This document shows, one piece after another, positions 1 to 6,652 of a stretch of 9,691 nucleotides of DNA; positions within the stretch are counted from its first letter, which is position 1; the number at the start of each line of letters is the position of its first letter. The stretch is from Nanobdellota archaeon (GTDB lineage: Archaea; Nanobdellota; Nanobdellia; Woesearchaeales; GW2011-AR9). The notes beneath the pieces are model-generated. The model had not been told where the DNA came from, made no database searches, and was given only the letters and a program-made list of their open reading frames with translations. The position numbers and the translations under genes were made by a program. The stretch lies in the NCBI GenBank assembly GCA_030695685.1, contig JAUYPT010000064.1:1-9691 (forward strand), in the 5' to 3' direction.

Positions 1-1
1 A

Positions 2-310
2 GCAATTGGAAACTTAGTAAAATCAGAACTGGCCCACTCTGCATCCATTGTTGGATTTAATACCCTTTCTACATATTTAGGTGTTGTTACGTTTGGTTTT
101 TTACGATATATGCTTCATGGTATTTTAGAGATAGCAGCCTATTTCATTGCCGGTTTAGCGGGTGGAATAATCTCCATCGCGTTAATTAAACACAATTTAA
201 AAGAAAACAAAGTATTGGTGGATTCTCTTGATCTTATTTTGATTAGTTTGGGCCTGTTGATTATTGCCGGGTTTGTTGAAGTATATATTACACCTCTTCT
301 TTTTGCATAA
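2..310 (+). CDS. SpoIIM/DUF95-family membrane protein, C-terminal part
   Basis: The frame is open from base 2 to the TAA at 308-310, so only the last 102 residues are visible and the gene begins upstream of the window. The fragment has a loop with the family-like signature H39-G40-x-x-E43, followed by two hydrophobic stretches at about 41-63 and 76-97, separated by a charged KHNLKENK segment. An HGxxE followed by a Gly/Ala-rich membrane helix is typical of archaeal proteins annotated as stage II sporulation protein M (SpoIIM, DUF95). Their role in archaea is unknown and has nothing to do with sporulation. The protein is an integral membrane protein. An internal ATG at 110 is not the start, because coding continues upstream of it. 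The gene converges on the RPA-like gene with only 9 bases between the stop codons. Family call moderately sure; function unknown. Confidence 0.7.
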   Translation, partial: AIGNLVKSELAHSASIVGFNTLSTYLGVVTFGFLRYMLHGILEIAAYFIAGLAGGIISIALIKHNLKENKVLVDSLDLILISLGLLIIAGFVEVYITPLLFA

Positions 311-315
311 TATAA

Positions 316-321
316 TTTTTT
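316..321 (+). terminator. T6 run after SpoIIM-like gene
   Basis: Six consecutive T residues start 6 bases after the stop of the SpoIIM-like gene and run into the stop codon of the convergent RPA-like gene. Archaeal RNA polymerase terminates at oligo-T tracts without needing a hairpin, so this can end the rightward transcript. The role is inferred from position and composition only. Confidence 0.4.
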
Positions 322-976
322 AAAGAACTTTTACTCTTCCCGGCTGATTTTGAAATAAATCTCCTTTTTCTAACATTTTTTCTAAAATTTTCTCTGCATC
401 TCTCAATGACGATTTTTCTATTATCTCTTCAATAAAAACACCTTCGCCTGTATCCATTTTTTTGATTAATTTTATTATTTTTTCAAAAGGAAGAAGATCA
501 GATTCTGATTGCGTGTCTTGATTACTCTTATCTTCTTTTTCCTCTTTAATCTGTTTTTCTTCTTCATGTTCTTGGTTATGGTTTGTAATGGCTGCTAATT
601 CTAAAGAACGAACTTTGAGCCATAAATGATCAATTTTTTTAACTATTTCTGGTGAAATATATTTTTCTTCTTGGTAGCTTCTTGTTTTGCCGATTACAAG
701 AAGAACATCCCCTACTGCAGCAGCAGTAGCCACAGTATTATCTTCAAAAAAACGAATTGTTATTTTACCAGTACTATCATCAATAAATAAATTTATTGCC
801 GATCCTCTTTTTTCTTTGCCTACAACTACTGCAATAATGTTTAATCGGTATATTTCTTTAGTAGGAGTTTTAAGGAATAATATTGCTTCTTTTTCCTCTG
901 TTTTTAGTGTTCCTTCTAGTATTTCTGTAATAAATACTTTTTGTGCTCTATGACGAGATTCTTTTTTTCCTTCCAT
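320..976 (-). CDS. RPA-like OB-fold and winged-helix protein (RPA32/COG3390 type)
   Basis: Likely a single-stranded DNA-binding protein or RPA partner acting at the replication fork. Numbered from the preferred start, residues about 40-120 look like an OB fold: a strand-rich segment with INLFIDDSTGKITIRFFEDN, then VGDVLLVIGKTRSY and YISPEIVKKI, as in RPA32-type proteins. Residues about 132-160 are a highly charged Glu/Lys/Gln linker. The last 55 or so residues look like a winged helix (FIEEIIEKS...ILEKMLEKGDLF). I chose the ATG at 976 (218 residues) because GGAG at 982-985 lies 5 bases upstream. A GTG at 991 would add five residues but has no Shine-Dalgarno sequence. The gene follows mcm by 20 bases (5 from the GTG) and is almost certainly co-transcribed with it. 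The fold is well supported; the precise role is inferred. Confidence 0.78.
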   Translation of the reverse strand: MEGKKESRHRAQKVFITEILEGTLKTEEKEAILFLKTPTKEIYRLNIIAVVVGKEKRGSAINLFIDDSTGKITIRFFEDNTVATAAAVGDVLLVIGKTRSYQEEKYISPEIVKKIDHLWLKVRSLELAAITNHNQEHEEEKQIKEEKEDKSNQDTQSESDLLPFEKIIKLIKKMDTGEGVFIEEIIEKSSLRDAEKILEKMLEKGDLFQNQPGRVKVL

Positions 977-996
977 TACATCTCCATTCACATTAG

Positions 997-3018
997 TTAT
1001 AATCGTTGGATAAACCCTTTTTTAGGCTCAAAAATATCGCCGGAGCGCCGTAATTTTTCAAGAATTTCTTCTACATTTTCTTTTGAAATATTTTTTTCAG
1101 CAGCGGCTTCTATAATATTTTCAATAGGAATCACTTTAGTGCTGTTTTGTTCTTCAAGAACATTTATAATTTCTTTAAGGACACTAATGCTGCTTCGTTG
1201 TGTTGCCGTAATTCTGCTGCTAAGACGGTCAATATCAATCTGTCCAGTTTCAGAATCTTTCGCTATTTGATTTAAACAATAATTCACTAATTCTATTGCT
1301 TTTTGGGCATCTTCTTTGCTTACAATTTTTGCCAGGCGAACTTTTGCCGCAGCTTCTGACAACCGTATTAACGCTTCTAACTGCCGTGCCGTAATAGGAA
1401 TGCTCTTTACTCCTGCTTCATCTGAAATGCCAGAATTTCGCATTGTAATATAATATTCTTTTAATTCTTCAATCGCTTCATCGGACATTTTCGGATGCGT
1501 CCTTCTCCGGATATAGGATAAATATTTTCGCAGCAATTCCGATGAAATCTCTGCAACGGCTTCTTCCGGATTTTTATGCAGGTTTAAAATGAAGGTAGCT
1601 GTCTGTTCATCCTTTTCTCGCTGTGGTATGTCTTTAATAGGAAAAATTAAATCAAACCGGTTAATAAGTGTCGGCGGCAGATCAATTTGGTTGGCAATTA
1701 AGTCATACGGATCAAAACGGCCAAATTTAGGGTTAGCCGCTGCCAAGACTGTTGTTTCACAACGCAGCGTTGCCTGGATGTTGGCTTTAGCAATGCTTAC
1801 TGTTTGTTGTTCTAATGCTTCGTGCAGGGCGGCACGATCTTCTTTTTCCATTTTATCCAGTTCATCAATAACGGCAAACCCTTTATTAGCTAACACCAGC
1901 GTTCCCGCTTCTAAACTCCATCCTCCCATAAATTCATCCTTTACTACTGATGCTGTCAATCCTGCCGCGGTGGCCCCTTTTCCTCCTGTAAAACGCGCCT
2001 TAGGAGCAACCTTCGTTATTCTTTTAAGAAGCTGTGACTTTCCGGATCCGGGATCACCAATTAAAAGAATATGGATGTCGCCACGAGTAACAATACCATC
2101 GGGACGGAGTTTTCGACATCCGCCGGCTAACTGCAAAACCAATGCTTCTTTTATTTTTTCATGACCATAAATAGAAGGGGCAAGACTGTTTGCGACAGCA
2201 CTTAAAACATTTGGTAATGTGGCAATCTCATTAATTTTTTCTAATTCTTCTGGGGAGATGATAATGTTAAAAAAATCGTCTTCCAACGGTTCTATATAAT
2301 TGGCTTCTAAAATTAAATCGTATTTTGTGGACTGGCCGCCGCTTCGGAGCGTAATCGGAACTTCCGTGACCCATCCACACAGTTTTACTCTTGATCCCGG
2401 ACTACACCTTTTTTCAGGAATAGGAGAAACTAAATCATCTTTCAGAAAAACATTAATCCTTTTTGGCTGCTTGGCATCAAGATCATCTGGCGATTCCTCG
2501 AGAATCAACCCCTGCCCATCTACTAACTCTTTTGACAGTTCTTTAAATTTACCTTTTCTCCCACAACTGCAGCGGCTGGGCTCTTTGTATTTTTTATCAA
2601 GCTGCAAAACCTTAAGAATATTCCCACAGGAAGGACATTCAAATTTTGCTGCCGTAATATGAGGGCGAACATCAGTTTTATTTCGGACAATGCCATCCAC
2701 CCAGATAAACTTGTTAAGATGCTTGCTTCTAATATCACTAATAATTATTTTTTGAGATTCTGGCAGATTTTTAAAACGGACAGTAAATTTGGTTACTTTT
2801 TGAGGCAAATCAAATTCTTTGATAGCCAATTCTGCTGCTTTTATGAGCTCTTCCGGCGTCTCTAATATTTCTTCAGCTAATTCAGTATTAAATTTAATTA
2901 ATTCTGAAAAATCAAGAACAAGAGAAATTTCTCCTTTTCTGGTTGCTTCGAGGAGTTGAGGGTAATAATTTTGTTCTACAAATTCGCGAAATATCTTTAT
3001 CTGCTCATCAACGTCCAT
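997..3018 (-). CDS. mcm: Replicative DNA helicase MCM
   Basis: Archaeal minichromosome maintenance helicase, which forms a hexameric ring that unwinds DNA 3'-5' at the fork using ATP. The 673 residues are full length for the family. Order: N-terminal A domain (1-100); OB region with a zinc site C128-C131...C150-C152 (the second pair spaced C-x-C); AAA+ domain with Walker A GDPGSGKS at 321-328, Walker B VIDELDKM at 383-390 (D385, E386), sensor 1 Asn429 in AAANPKFGRFDP, arginine finger Arg454 in LINRFD, and sensor 2 Arg545 in ITARQLE; C-terminal winged helix (about 608-673) ending in GDIFEPKKGFIQRL. All catalytic positions are intact, and I see no intein or insertion. The ATG at 3018 has a GGGG stretch a few bases upstream. 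It lies between tbp (upstream) and the RPA-like gene (downstream) on the same strand, consistent with a replication/transcription cluster. Confidence 0.97.
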   Translation of the reverse strand: MDVDEQIKIFREFVEQNYYPQLLEATRKGEISLVLDFSELIKFNTELAEEILETPEELIKAAELAIKEFDLPQKVTKFTVRFKNLPESQKIIISDIRSKHLNKFIWVDGIVRNKTDVRPHITAAKFECPSCGNILKVLQLDKKYKEPSRCSCGRKGKFKELSKELVDGQGLILEESPDDLDAKQPKRINVFLKDDLVSPIPEKRCSPGSRVKLCGWVTEVPITLRSGGQSTKYDLILEANYIEPLEDDFFNIIISPEELEKINEIATLPNVLSAVANSLAPSIYGHEKIKEALVLQLAGGCRKLRPDGIVTRGDIHILLIGDPGSGKSQLLKRITKVAPKARFTGGKGATAAGLTASVVKDEFMGGWSLEAGTLVLANKGFAVIDELDKMEKEDRAALHEALEQQTVSIAKANIQATLRCETTVLAAANPKFGRFDPYDLIANQIDLPPTLINRFDLIFPIKDIPQREKDEQTATFILNLHKNPEEAVAEISSELLRKYLSYIRRRTHPKMSDEAIEELKEYYITMRNSGISDEAGVKSIPITARQLEALIRLSEAAAKVRLAKIVSKEDAQKAIELVNYCLNQIAKDSETGQIDIDRLSSRITATQRSSISVLKEIINVLEEQNSTKVIPIENIIEAAAEKNISKENVEEILEKLRRSGDIFEPKKGFIQRL

Positions 3019-3057
3019 AGTCCCCTAAACCCCCTATATTACACCATAAATACAAAT

Positions 3058-3073
3058 AAAAACAAGTAAAAAA
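3058..3073 (-). terminator. Oligo-T tract after tbp
   Basis: Read on the minus strand, runs of T6 (3073-3068) and T5 (3062-3058) follow the tbp stop codon by about 23 bases. This matches archaeal intrinsic termination at U-tracts and could end or attenuate the tbp transcript before mcm. It lies in the probable mcm leader, so partial readthrough is also possible. No hairpin is visible. Confidence 0.35.
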
Positions 3074-3085
3074 GATATTGATGAC

Positions 3086-3093
3086 TATTTAAA
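3086..3093 (-). promoter_or_regulatory. TATA-like element for mcm
   Basis: On the minus strand TTTAAATA sits just past the tbp stop codon. A start site about 27 bases downstream would fall near 3062 and leave a leader of about 44 bases before the mcm ATG. A weaker TATTTATG element near 3045-3052 would instead give an almost leaderless mRNA. Either could drive mcm separately from tbp. Prediction from sequence only. Confidence 0.35.
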
Positions 3094-3096
3094 CAT

Positions 3097-3654
3097 TTAT
3101 TTATTCAAGACAACTCTTAAATTCTCAATAAGCTTGTCGGTAGCATCATTGACTTCCTGCTCTGTTTTTGTGCCAGTACAGACAATCTTACCATTACTAA
3201 ATAAAAGGAATGTAGCATTTGTTCCCTTTAATTTGTGAACAAGACCAGGAAACTGTTCCGGCTCATATTCTGTATTAGGTAATTTAATACCTAAGACATT
3301 GAGATTTAAATCGATACCAATACTTCCCGAGGCAACGATGTTTTGTACTGTAATTACTGGTTTAATAGTAACATTGATATTTAATTTTTTCAAACTTTTG
3401 ATAATGCTTTGGATGCTACGATCAACTTCTTCTAACGTTCGCGCACCAGTACAGACCACTTTCCCGCTAGAAAAAACGAGAGCTGAGGTTTTTGGTTCTT
3501 TAATCCGAAGGACTAGACCAGGGAATTGTTCAGGGTTATATTCTGTATTCGGCAAGGTTGCCGCCATTTTTTCTAAAGGGATGTCTTTCTCAAGTCCAGT
3601 GGAAACGACAATATTAACGATTTGGATCTTCTTTTTTGCTTCCTTTTTGACCAT
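3097..3654 (-). CDS. tbp: TATA-binding protein (general transcription factor)
   Basis: Archaeal TBP, which binds the TATA box and with TFB recruits RNA polymerase. The 185 residues form the classical internal direct repeat: residues about 10-95 and 101-185 each carry LPNTEY-x-PEQFPGLV followed by a FS-x-GK-x-VCTG segment. The four phenylalanines expected to intercalate into the TATA minor groove are all present: F44 and F61 in repeat 1, F135 and F152 in repeat 2. The C-terminus ends shortly after the last helix (VVLNK), without the acidic tail seen in some archaeal TBPs. A GGGGGT stretch at 3662-3667, 8 bases upstream of the ATG, is a plausible Shine-Dalgarno sequence. The gene heads the leftward cluster tbp-mcm-RPA-like. 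Several TATA-like elements lie upstream, which would permit autoregulation. Identification is secure. Confidence 0.97.
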   Translation of the reverse strand: MVKKEAKKKIQIVNIVVSTGLEKDIPLEKMAATLPNTEYNPEQFPGLVLRIKEPKTSALVFSSGKVVCTGARTLEEVDRSIQSIIKSLKKLNINVTIKPVITVQNIVASGSIGIDLNLNVLGIKLPNTEYEPEQFPGLVHKLKGTNATFLLFSNGKIVCTGTKTEQEVNDATDKLIENLRVVLNK

Positions 3655-3691
3655 AAAATATACCCCCTACTTCATTGAGCTTATTATTTTC

Positions 3692-3733
3692 TTTATAAAT
3701 AGAGCAGTACTATTTAAATATTCCTTTTATAAA
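3692..3733 (-). promoter_or_regulatory. tbp promoter region with three TATA-like elements
   Basis: Three A/T boxes lie upstream of tbp. The nearest, 3692-3700 (minus strand ATTTATAAA), puts the start site near 3669, just ahead of the GGGGGT ribosome site, and is the best core promoter. Further up are the 10-bp perfect palindrome TATTTAAATA at 3711-3720 and TTTATAAAA at 3725-3733. The extra boxes could be alternative promoters or TBP-binding autoregulatory sites; this is inference. Confidence 0.5.
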
Positions 3734-3848
3734 CCCTATTTTTAGAACAGAAGCTTTTTCTGATATTATGGGAAGATTTGAGCTCTCTGATAACACCCCC
3801 TTTCTGGTGGAACCTACTTCTCAAAAATGGTTCAAAATGAAACAAAGG

Positions 3849-3876
3849 TTTTTAAAATTCTCTTTTTCTGGTGATG
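3849..3876 (+). promoter_or_regulatory. Promoter and ribosome-site signals of the ThiI-like gene
   Basis: TTTTTAAAA at 3849-3857 is centred 25 bases upstream of the ATG at 3878, the distance expected for a leaderless mRNA. A GGTGAT at 3870-3875, which matches the 3' half of the archaeal Shine-Dalgarno consensus, also sits directly before the start and supports that ATG if a slightly upstream start site is used. The two signals suggest different initiation modes, and only 5' mapping can decide. Confidence 0.4.
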
Positions 3877-3877
3877 T

Positions 3878-4735
3878 ATGGATCCAGACTTTATTATCGT
3901 ACGATACGGGGAGCTTTTTTTAAAAGGCAGAAACCGCCGCTTTTTTGAAAGAAAACTCATTGATAATATCAAAAAGAAGTTTAATCTTAGTACTATTTAT
4001 AGGCTTCAGGGGCGGTTAATGCTCAATTATTTTCAGGGACACGCTTCTTTGAGAGATATCTTTGGCCTTGTTTCCTATTCTCCAGCCTGGAAAGCAGAGT
4101 CTGACCTTTCGAGCATCCAAGAACAGGCATTAGCAATAGTTCACGGTAAAAAAGGCACGTTTAGAGTAATGACTAAACGCTCTGATAAAAATTTTCCTCT
4201 TACATCCATAGAATTGAATCGGGTTGTTGGCAAATATATTGAAGAAAACAGTAACCTCATTTTTGCTATGGAGACACCAGATCAGACTCTTTATATCGAA
4301 ATAAATGAAAAAGGAGTCTATCTTTTTACGAAAGTCGTTCCCTGTCATGGGGGGATTCCCACTGGTGCTGAAGGGAAAGTATTATTGCTACTGGAAGATG
4401 ATGCCAGTGTTGTAGCAGGAATTCTGATGATGAAGAGAGGTGCTTTTGTTGTTCCTGTTTCTTTCCAGGAAACTATACTTGAAAATAAAAAAAGAATTTC
4501 ACTTTTACAGAAATTTAGCCCGGTAAAACTAAACATCATCGCTGTTGCTTCGCTTCCAGATTTGGAGAATTATGCTGTTGCCCATCAAATCTCAGTTTTA
4601 GTGACAGGAGAATCATTTCAGGAGTTGGCACTATCAACAAAGAAACTGTCACCAGCAACGTTGATTATCTTTCGACCCTTGATTAGTTATTCTCAGGAAG
4701 AAATTATATCACAGTTAGAAATATTTAGTCATTAA
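3878..4735 (+). CDS. ThiI-like THUMP protein with degenerate PP-loop domain
   Basis: ThiI makes 4-thiouridine at tRNA position 8: the NFLD and THUMP domains hold tRNA, and a PP-loop domain adenylates U8. This 285-residue protein keeps the ThiI start (VRYGELFLKGRNRRFFERKL, 8-27), the THUMP signature (FRVMTKRSDKNFPLTSIEL, 95-113) and the linker GGIPTGAEGKVLLLL (158-172). Where active ThiI has SGGIDSPVA, this protein has EDDASVVA (173-180), one residue shorter, so the ATP pyrophosphatase motif is gone. The frame is intact, and later ThiI landmarks (MMKRG 184-188, VTGES 242-246, RPLISYSQEEII 266-277) survive, but the protein ends soon after them. Its only cysteine is C156; there is no CXXC and no rhodanese domain. 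It cannot be a canonical s4U synthase on its own. It may be a tRNA-binding adaptor or a decaying gene that is still open. It converges on the tRNA thiolation operon with 10 bases between stops. Confidence 0.85.
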   Translation: MDPDFIIVRYGELFLKGRNRRFFERKLIDNIKKKFNLSTIYRLQGRLMLNYFQGHASLRDIFGLVSYSPAWKAESDLSSIQEQALAIVHGKKGTFRVMTKRSDKNFPLTSIELNRVVGKYIEENSNLIFAMETPDQTLYIEINEKGVYLFTKVVPCHGGIPTGAEGKVLLLLEDDASVVAGILMMKRGAFVVPVSFQETILENKKRISLLQKFSPVKLNIIAVASLPDLENYAVAHQISVLVTGESFQELALSTKKLSPATLIIFRPLISYSQEEIISQLEIFSH

Positions 4736-4738
4736 ATA

Positions 4739-4744
4739 TTTTTT
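4739..4744 (+). terminator. T6 run between convergent genes
   Basis: Six T residues begin 4 bases after the stop of the ThiI-like gene, inside the 10-base gap separating it from the stop of the E1-like gene. They are suited to archaeal oligo-U termination of the rightward transcript. I see no equivalent T run for the leftward operon. Inferred from composition and position. Confidence 0.4.
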
Positions 4745-4745
4745 A

Positions 4746-5723
4746 TTAAGTCCCAATATATTTAGAGTATGCTACAATCGCTTCCTTTTCAGAATCAGCC
4801 TTGATAAGAGCTCTTCCATCTTTAAACAAGGTCAAATTTCGAAAGCGCAGTGTTTCTCCATCATCAACAACAGCACCTATTTTCTGCCATTGCTCTTTGA
4901 TATTTTTCAAGTCCTGAGACTGTCCCTGAATTTGAAAAATACCGGAACTGCAAAATCGAATCGGAAATTTCCATCCTGATTCATGGAGGTAAATATAGTT
5001 TCCTTGGCAGGTCTGGCAGTTTTGTTTTTTCTTCACAGTTATTGACTTAGACATAGTATCCCAGATGTTATAATATGTCAGGATTGGTTCAACTTCTTTA
5101 CCGAGGATTATTTTGAAGGCAATTGTTACCTGCAGCGCAGCGATAGATGTGGTAATGGTATTAAGTACTCCCACCCGGTCACAGGTTTCCAAGCTTGCAG
5201 GCGTTAAGAAACAGGAAAGACACGGTCCTGATGGCAGTATTGGCATCACGTAGCCAGACGTCCTGATAGCGGCAGCGTAAATCCAGGGTATCTTTTCTTT
5301 ACGGCAAAAATCGTTTAGAAGAAAGCGCGTTTCTACATTATCAGTACAATCCAAGACCAAATCTATTCCTTGCAGAAGATCAATATTTTTTGCAGAAAGA
5401 TTGATTGCTTCTGCTCTTATTTTAGAATGAGAATTAATTTTTTGTAATTTCTCCTGAGCAATATTAACTTTACTTTTTCCAATATCACCTTCTGTAAAAA
5501 GAGTTTGCCGCTGCAAGTTGCTTTCTTCAATACAATCCCTATCAATAATTATCACATTTTCGACACCGGCCCTTGTAAGTAATTCTGCTGTGACGCTTCC
5601 TACAGCACCAATACCAACAATTGCCACTTTTTTCTGATGCAACTGTAGCTGTCCTTCTACTCCTATTTCTGGAAGCAAAATCTGGCGCGAATACATTTCC
5701 GATACATTTCTCTTAGAGGGCAT
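4746..5723 (-). CDS. E1-like activating enzyme (MoeB/ThiF/HesA family, UbaA-type)
   Basis: Adenylates the C-terminal glycine of a ubiquitin-like protein so that it can accept sulfur or be conjugated. The 325 residues begin with the family hallmark YSRQILLPEIG (11-21). They continue with the nucleotide-binding loop GIGAVG (37-42), D61 and the NLQRQ arginine R72, Lys85, and DCTDN (125-129) with the metal-binding Asp128. Zinc ligands are C168/C171 and C236/C239. C181 in TCDRVGVL is at the position of the catalytic cysteine. Residues about 255-325 form a short C-terminal domain with LTLFKDGRALIK and a KYIG end, as in many archaeal and ThiF-type members; no rhodanese domain is present. The ATG overlaps the end of the PP-loop gene by 11 bases, with AAGGAG 10 bases upstream. 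A second in-frame ATG at 5696 is possible. Operon context supports a Urm1/SAMP activator (UbaA role); a function in molybdopterin synthesis is not excluded. Confidence 0.9.
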   Translation of the reverse strand: MPSKRNVSEMYSRQILLPEIGVEGQLQLHQKKVAIVGIGAVGSVTAELLTRAGVENVIIIDRDCIEESNLQRQTLFTEGDIGKSKVNIAQEKLQKINSHSKIRAEAINLSAKNIDLLQGIDLVLDCTDNVETRFLLNDFCRKEKIPWIYAAAIRTSGYVMPILPSGPCLSCFLTPASLETCDRVGVLNTITTSIAALQVTIAFKIILGKEVEPILTYYNIWDTMSKSITVKKKQNCQTCQGNYIYLHESGWKFPIRFCSSGIFQIQGQSQDLKNIKEQWQKIGAVVDDGETLRFRNLTLFKDGRALIKADSEKEAIVAYSKYIGT

Positions 5724-6651
5724 TTTTCAGAATCTCCTTCATGGAACAGGCGTTGCAGACATCATGTTCTGCAGGCTCCTGGCAGAGGCTGCACTGCTTT
5801 ATTGTTTCAACTGCTTTTGGAGCCGTTTCTTTCAGTGCTGGAAGCAATGCTAAAAAGGAGTTGACAATACCTTGTTTTGTTCCTGTATATTTTTCCTCAA
5901 AATCATTGAGCATTTCTTGAATCTGATGGCGGTATCCGGCACTGCTGTAGGGACATTCTGCAAATTGAATGGTAAACCCTTTTAGTAGCGTGTAGAGTCG
6001 TACTTCTTTATCACTGCAAAGGTAAAGCGGCTTTACTCTTTGCACAAACAAATCATGTTCTTGTATTCCTGATTTTGGTCCTAATCTAGCAGCAATCTTG
6101 GTATTGGCTTTGAAAATATTCATCATAATTGCTTGAGCTTCATCATCAAGATTATGTCCTGTAACTAATGTCTCTGCACCATATTTTCGAGCGTATTTGT
6201 TAAGAAGATATCGTCTCCAGACACCGCAGACATTACATGGTTTCTTATGTTCATCTTTATTGATCAGCGGGTATGCTTTATCTAACGTCGCACCAAATTC
6301 ATCTTCTGTTTTTACCTTCTGTAAGATTATTGCATGGTCCTTACAAAATCGTTCTAAATCAACAATTGTATGCTCACGATAATTTTGTATCCCCTCATCG
6401 ACAACCAAGGCAAAAAGATTTTGAAGAGGAATATTATTTTCCTGAAGATATTTTTTTGTTAGATATAATACTGTCAAAGAATCTTTTCCGCCGGAAGCGG
6501 CAACACAAATTTTTTCATTCCTGCCGATAAGCTGAAATCTGTTGATGGTTTTAAATACTTTAGACTCAAAATGATCTATAAAATGATGTTTACACAACGA
6601 GCCGTGCTGCAGTACAATAACTGCTTTCTTGCCGCATTTCTCGCAGTTCAT
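5713..6651 (-). CDS. ncsA: NcsA/Ncs6/TtcA-type tRNA 2-thiolation PP-loop enzyme
   Basis: Predicted tRNA sulfurtransferase that adenylates a tRNA base through its PP-loop and inserts sulfur. With an Urm1-like partner the expected product is 2-thiouridine at wobble U34. The 312 residues show an N-terminal zinc knuckle (C3, C6, C20, H23), the PP-loop SGGKDS (53-58), VVDEGI (83-88), the C139-x-x-C142 pair in PCNVCGVWRRYLLN, GHNLDDEAQ (165-173), and C233 in AECPYS. C139, C142 and C233 are the three positions that bind an iron-sulfur cluster in TtcA/Ncs6 proteins. A C-terminal zinc ribbon uses C287, C290, C299 and C302, as usual for the archaeal/eukaryotic Ncs6 branch. I chose the ATG at 6651 because GGAGG lies 5 bases upstream; a GTG at 6672 would overlap the previous gene by 20 bases. 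It starts one base after the ubiquitin-like gene stops and overlaps the E1 gene by 11 bases. Confidence 0.92.
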   Translation of the reverse strand: MNCEKCGKKAVIVLQHGSLCKHHFIDHFESKVFKTINRFQLIGRNEKICVAASGGKDSLTVLYLTKKYLQENNIPLQNLFALVVDEGIQNYREHTIVDLERFCKDHAIILQKVKTEDEFGATLDKAYPLINKDEHKKPCNVCGVWRRYLLNKYARKYGAETLVTGHNLDDEAQAIMMNIFKANTKIAARLGPKSGIQEHDLFVQRVKPLYLCSDKEVRLYTLLKGFTIQFAECPYSSAGYRHQIQEMLNDFEEKYTGTKQGIVNSFLALLPALKETAPKAVETIKQCSLCQEPAEHDVCNACSMKEILKNAL

Positions 6652-6652
6652 C

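Noticed and set aside
1589..2164. A 191-codon plus-strand ORF within mcm.
   Set aside because: Antisense shadow of the highly conserved AAA+ domain; no independent signals.
3735..3877. Possible C/D-box or other small RNA gene between tbp and the ThiI-like gene.
   Set aside because: CTGAT-like strings occur, but I find no C box (RUGAUGA) paired with a D box, no cloverleaf and no stable long hairpin.
3768..3923. A 51-codon ORF on the plus strand starting at an ATG in the tbp/ThiI gap.
   Set aside because: It runs out of frame into the ThiI-like gene, has no ribosome site or plausible TATA spacing, and its second half is a frame-shadow of a well-conserved gene.
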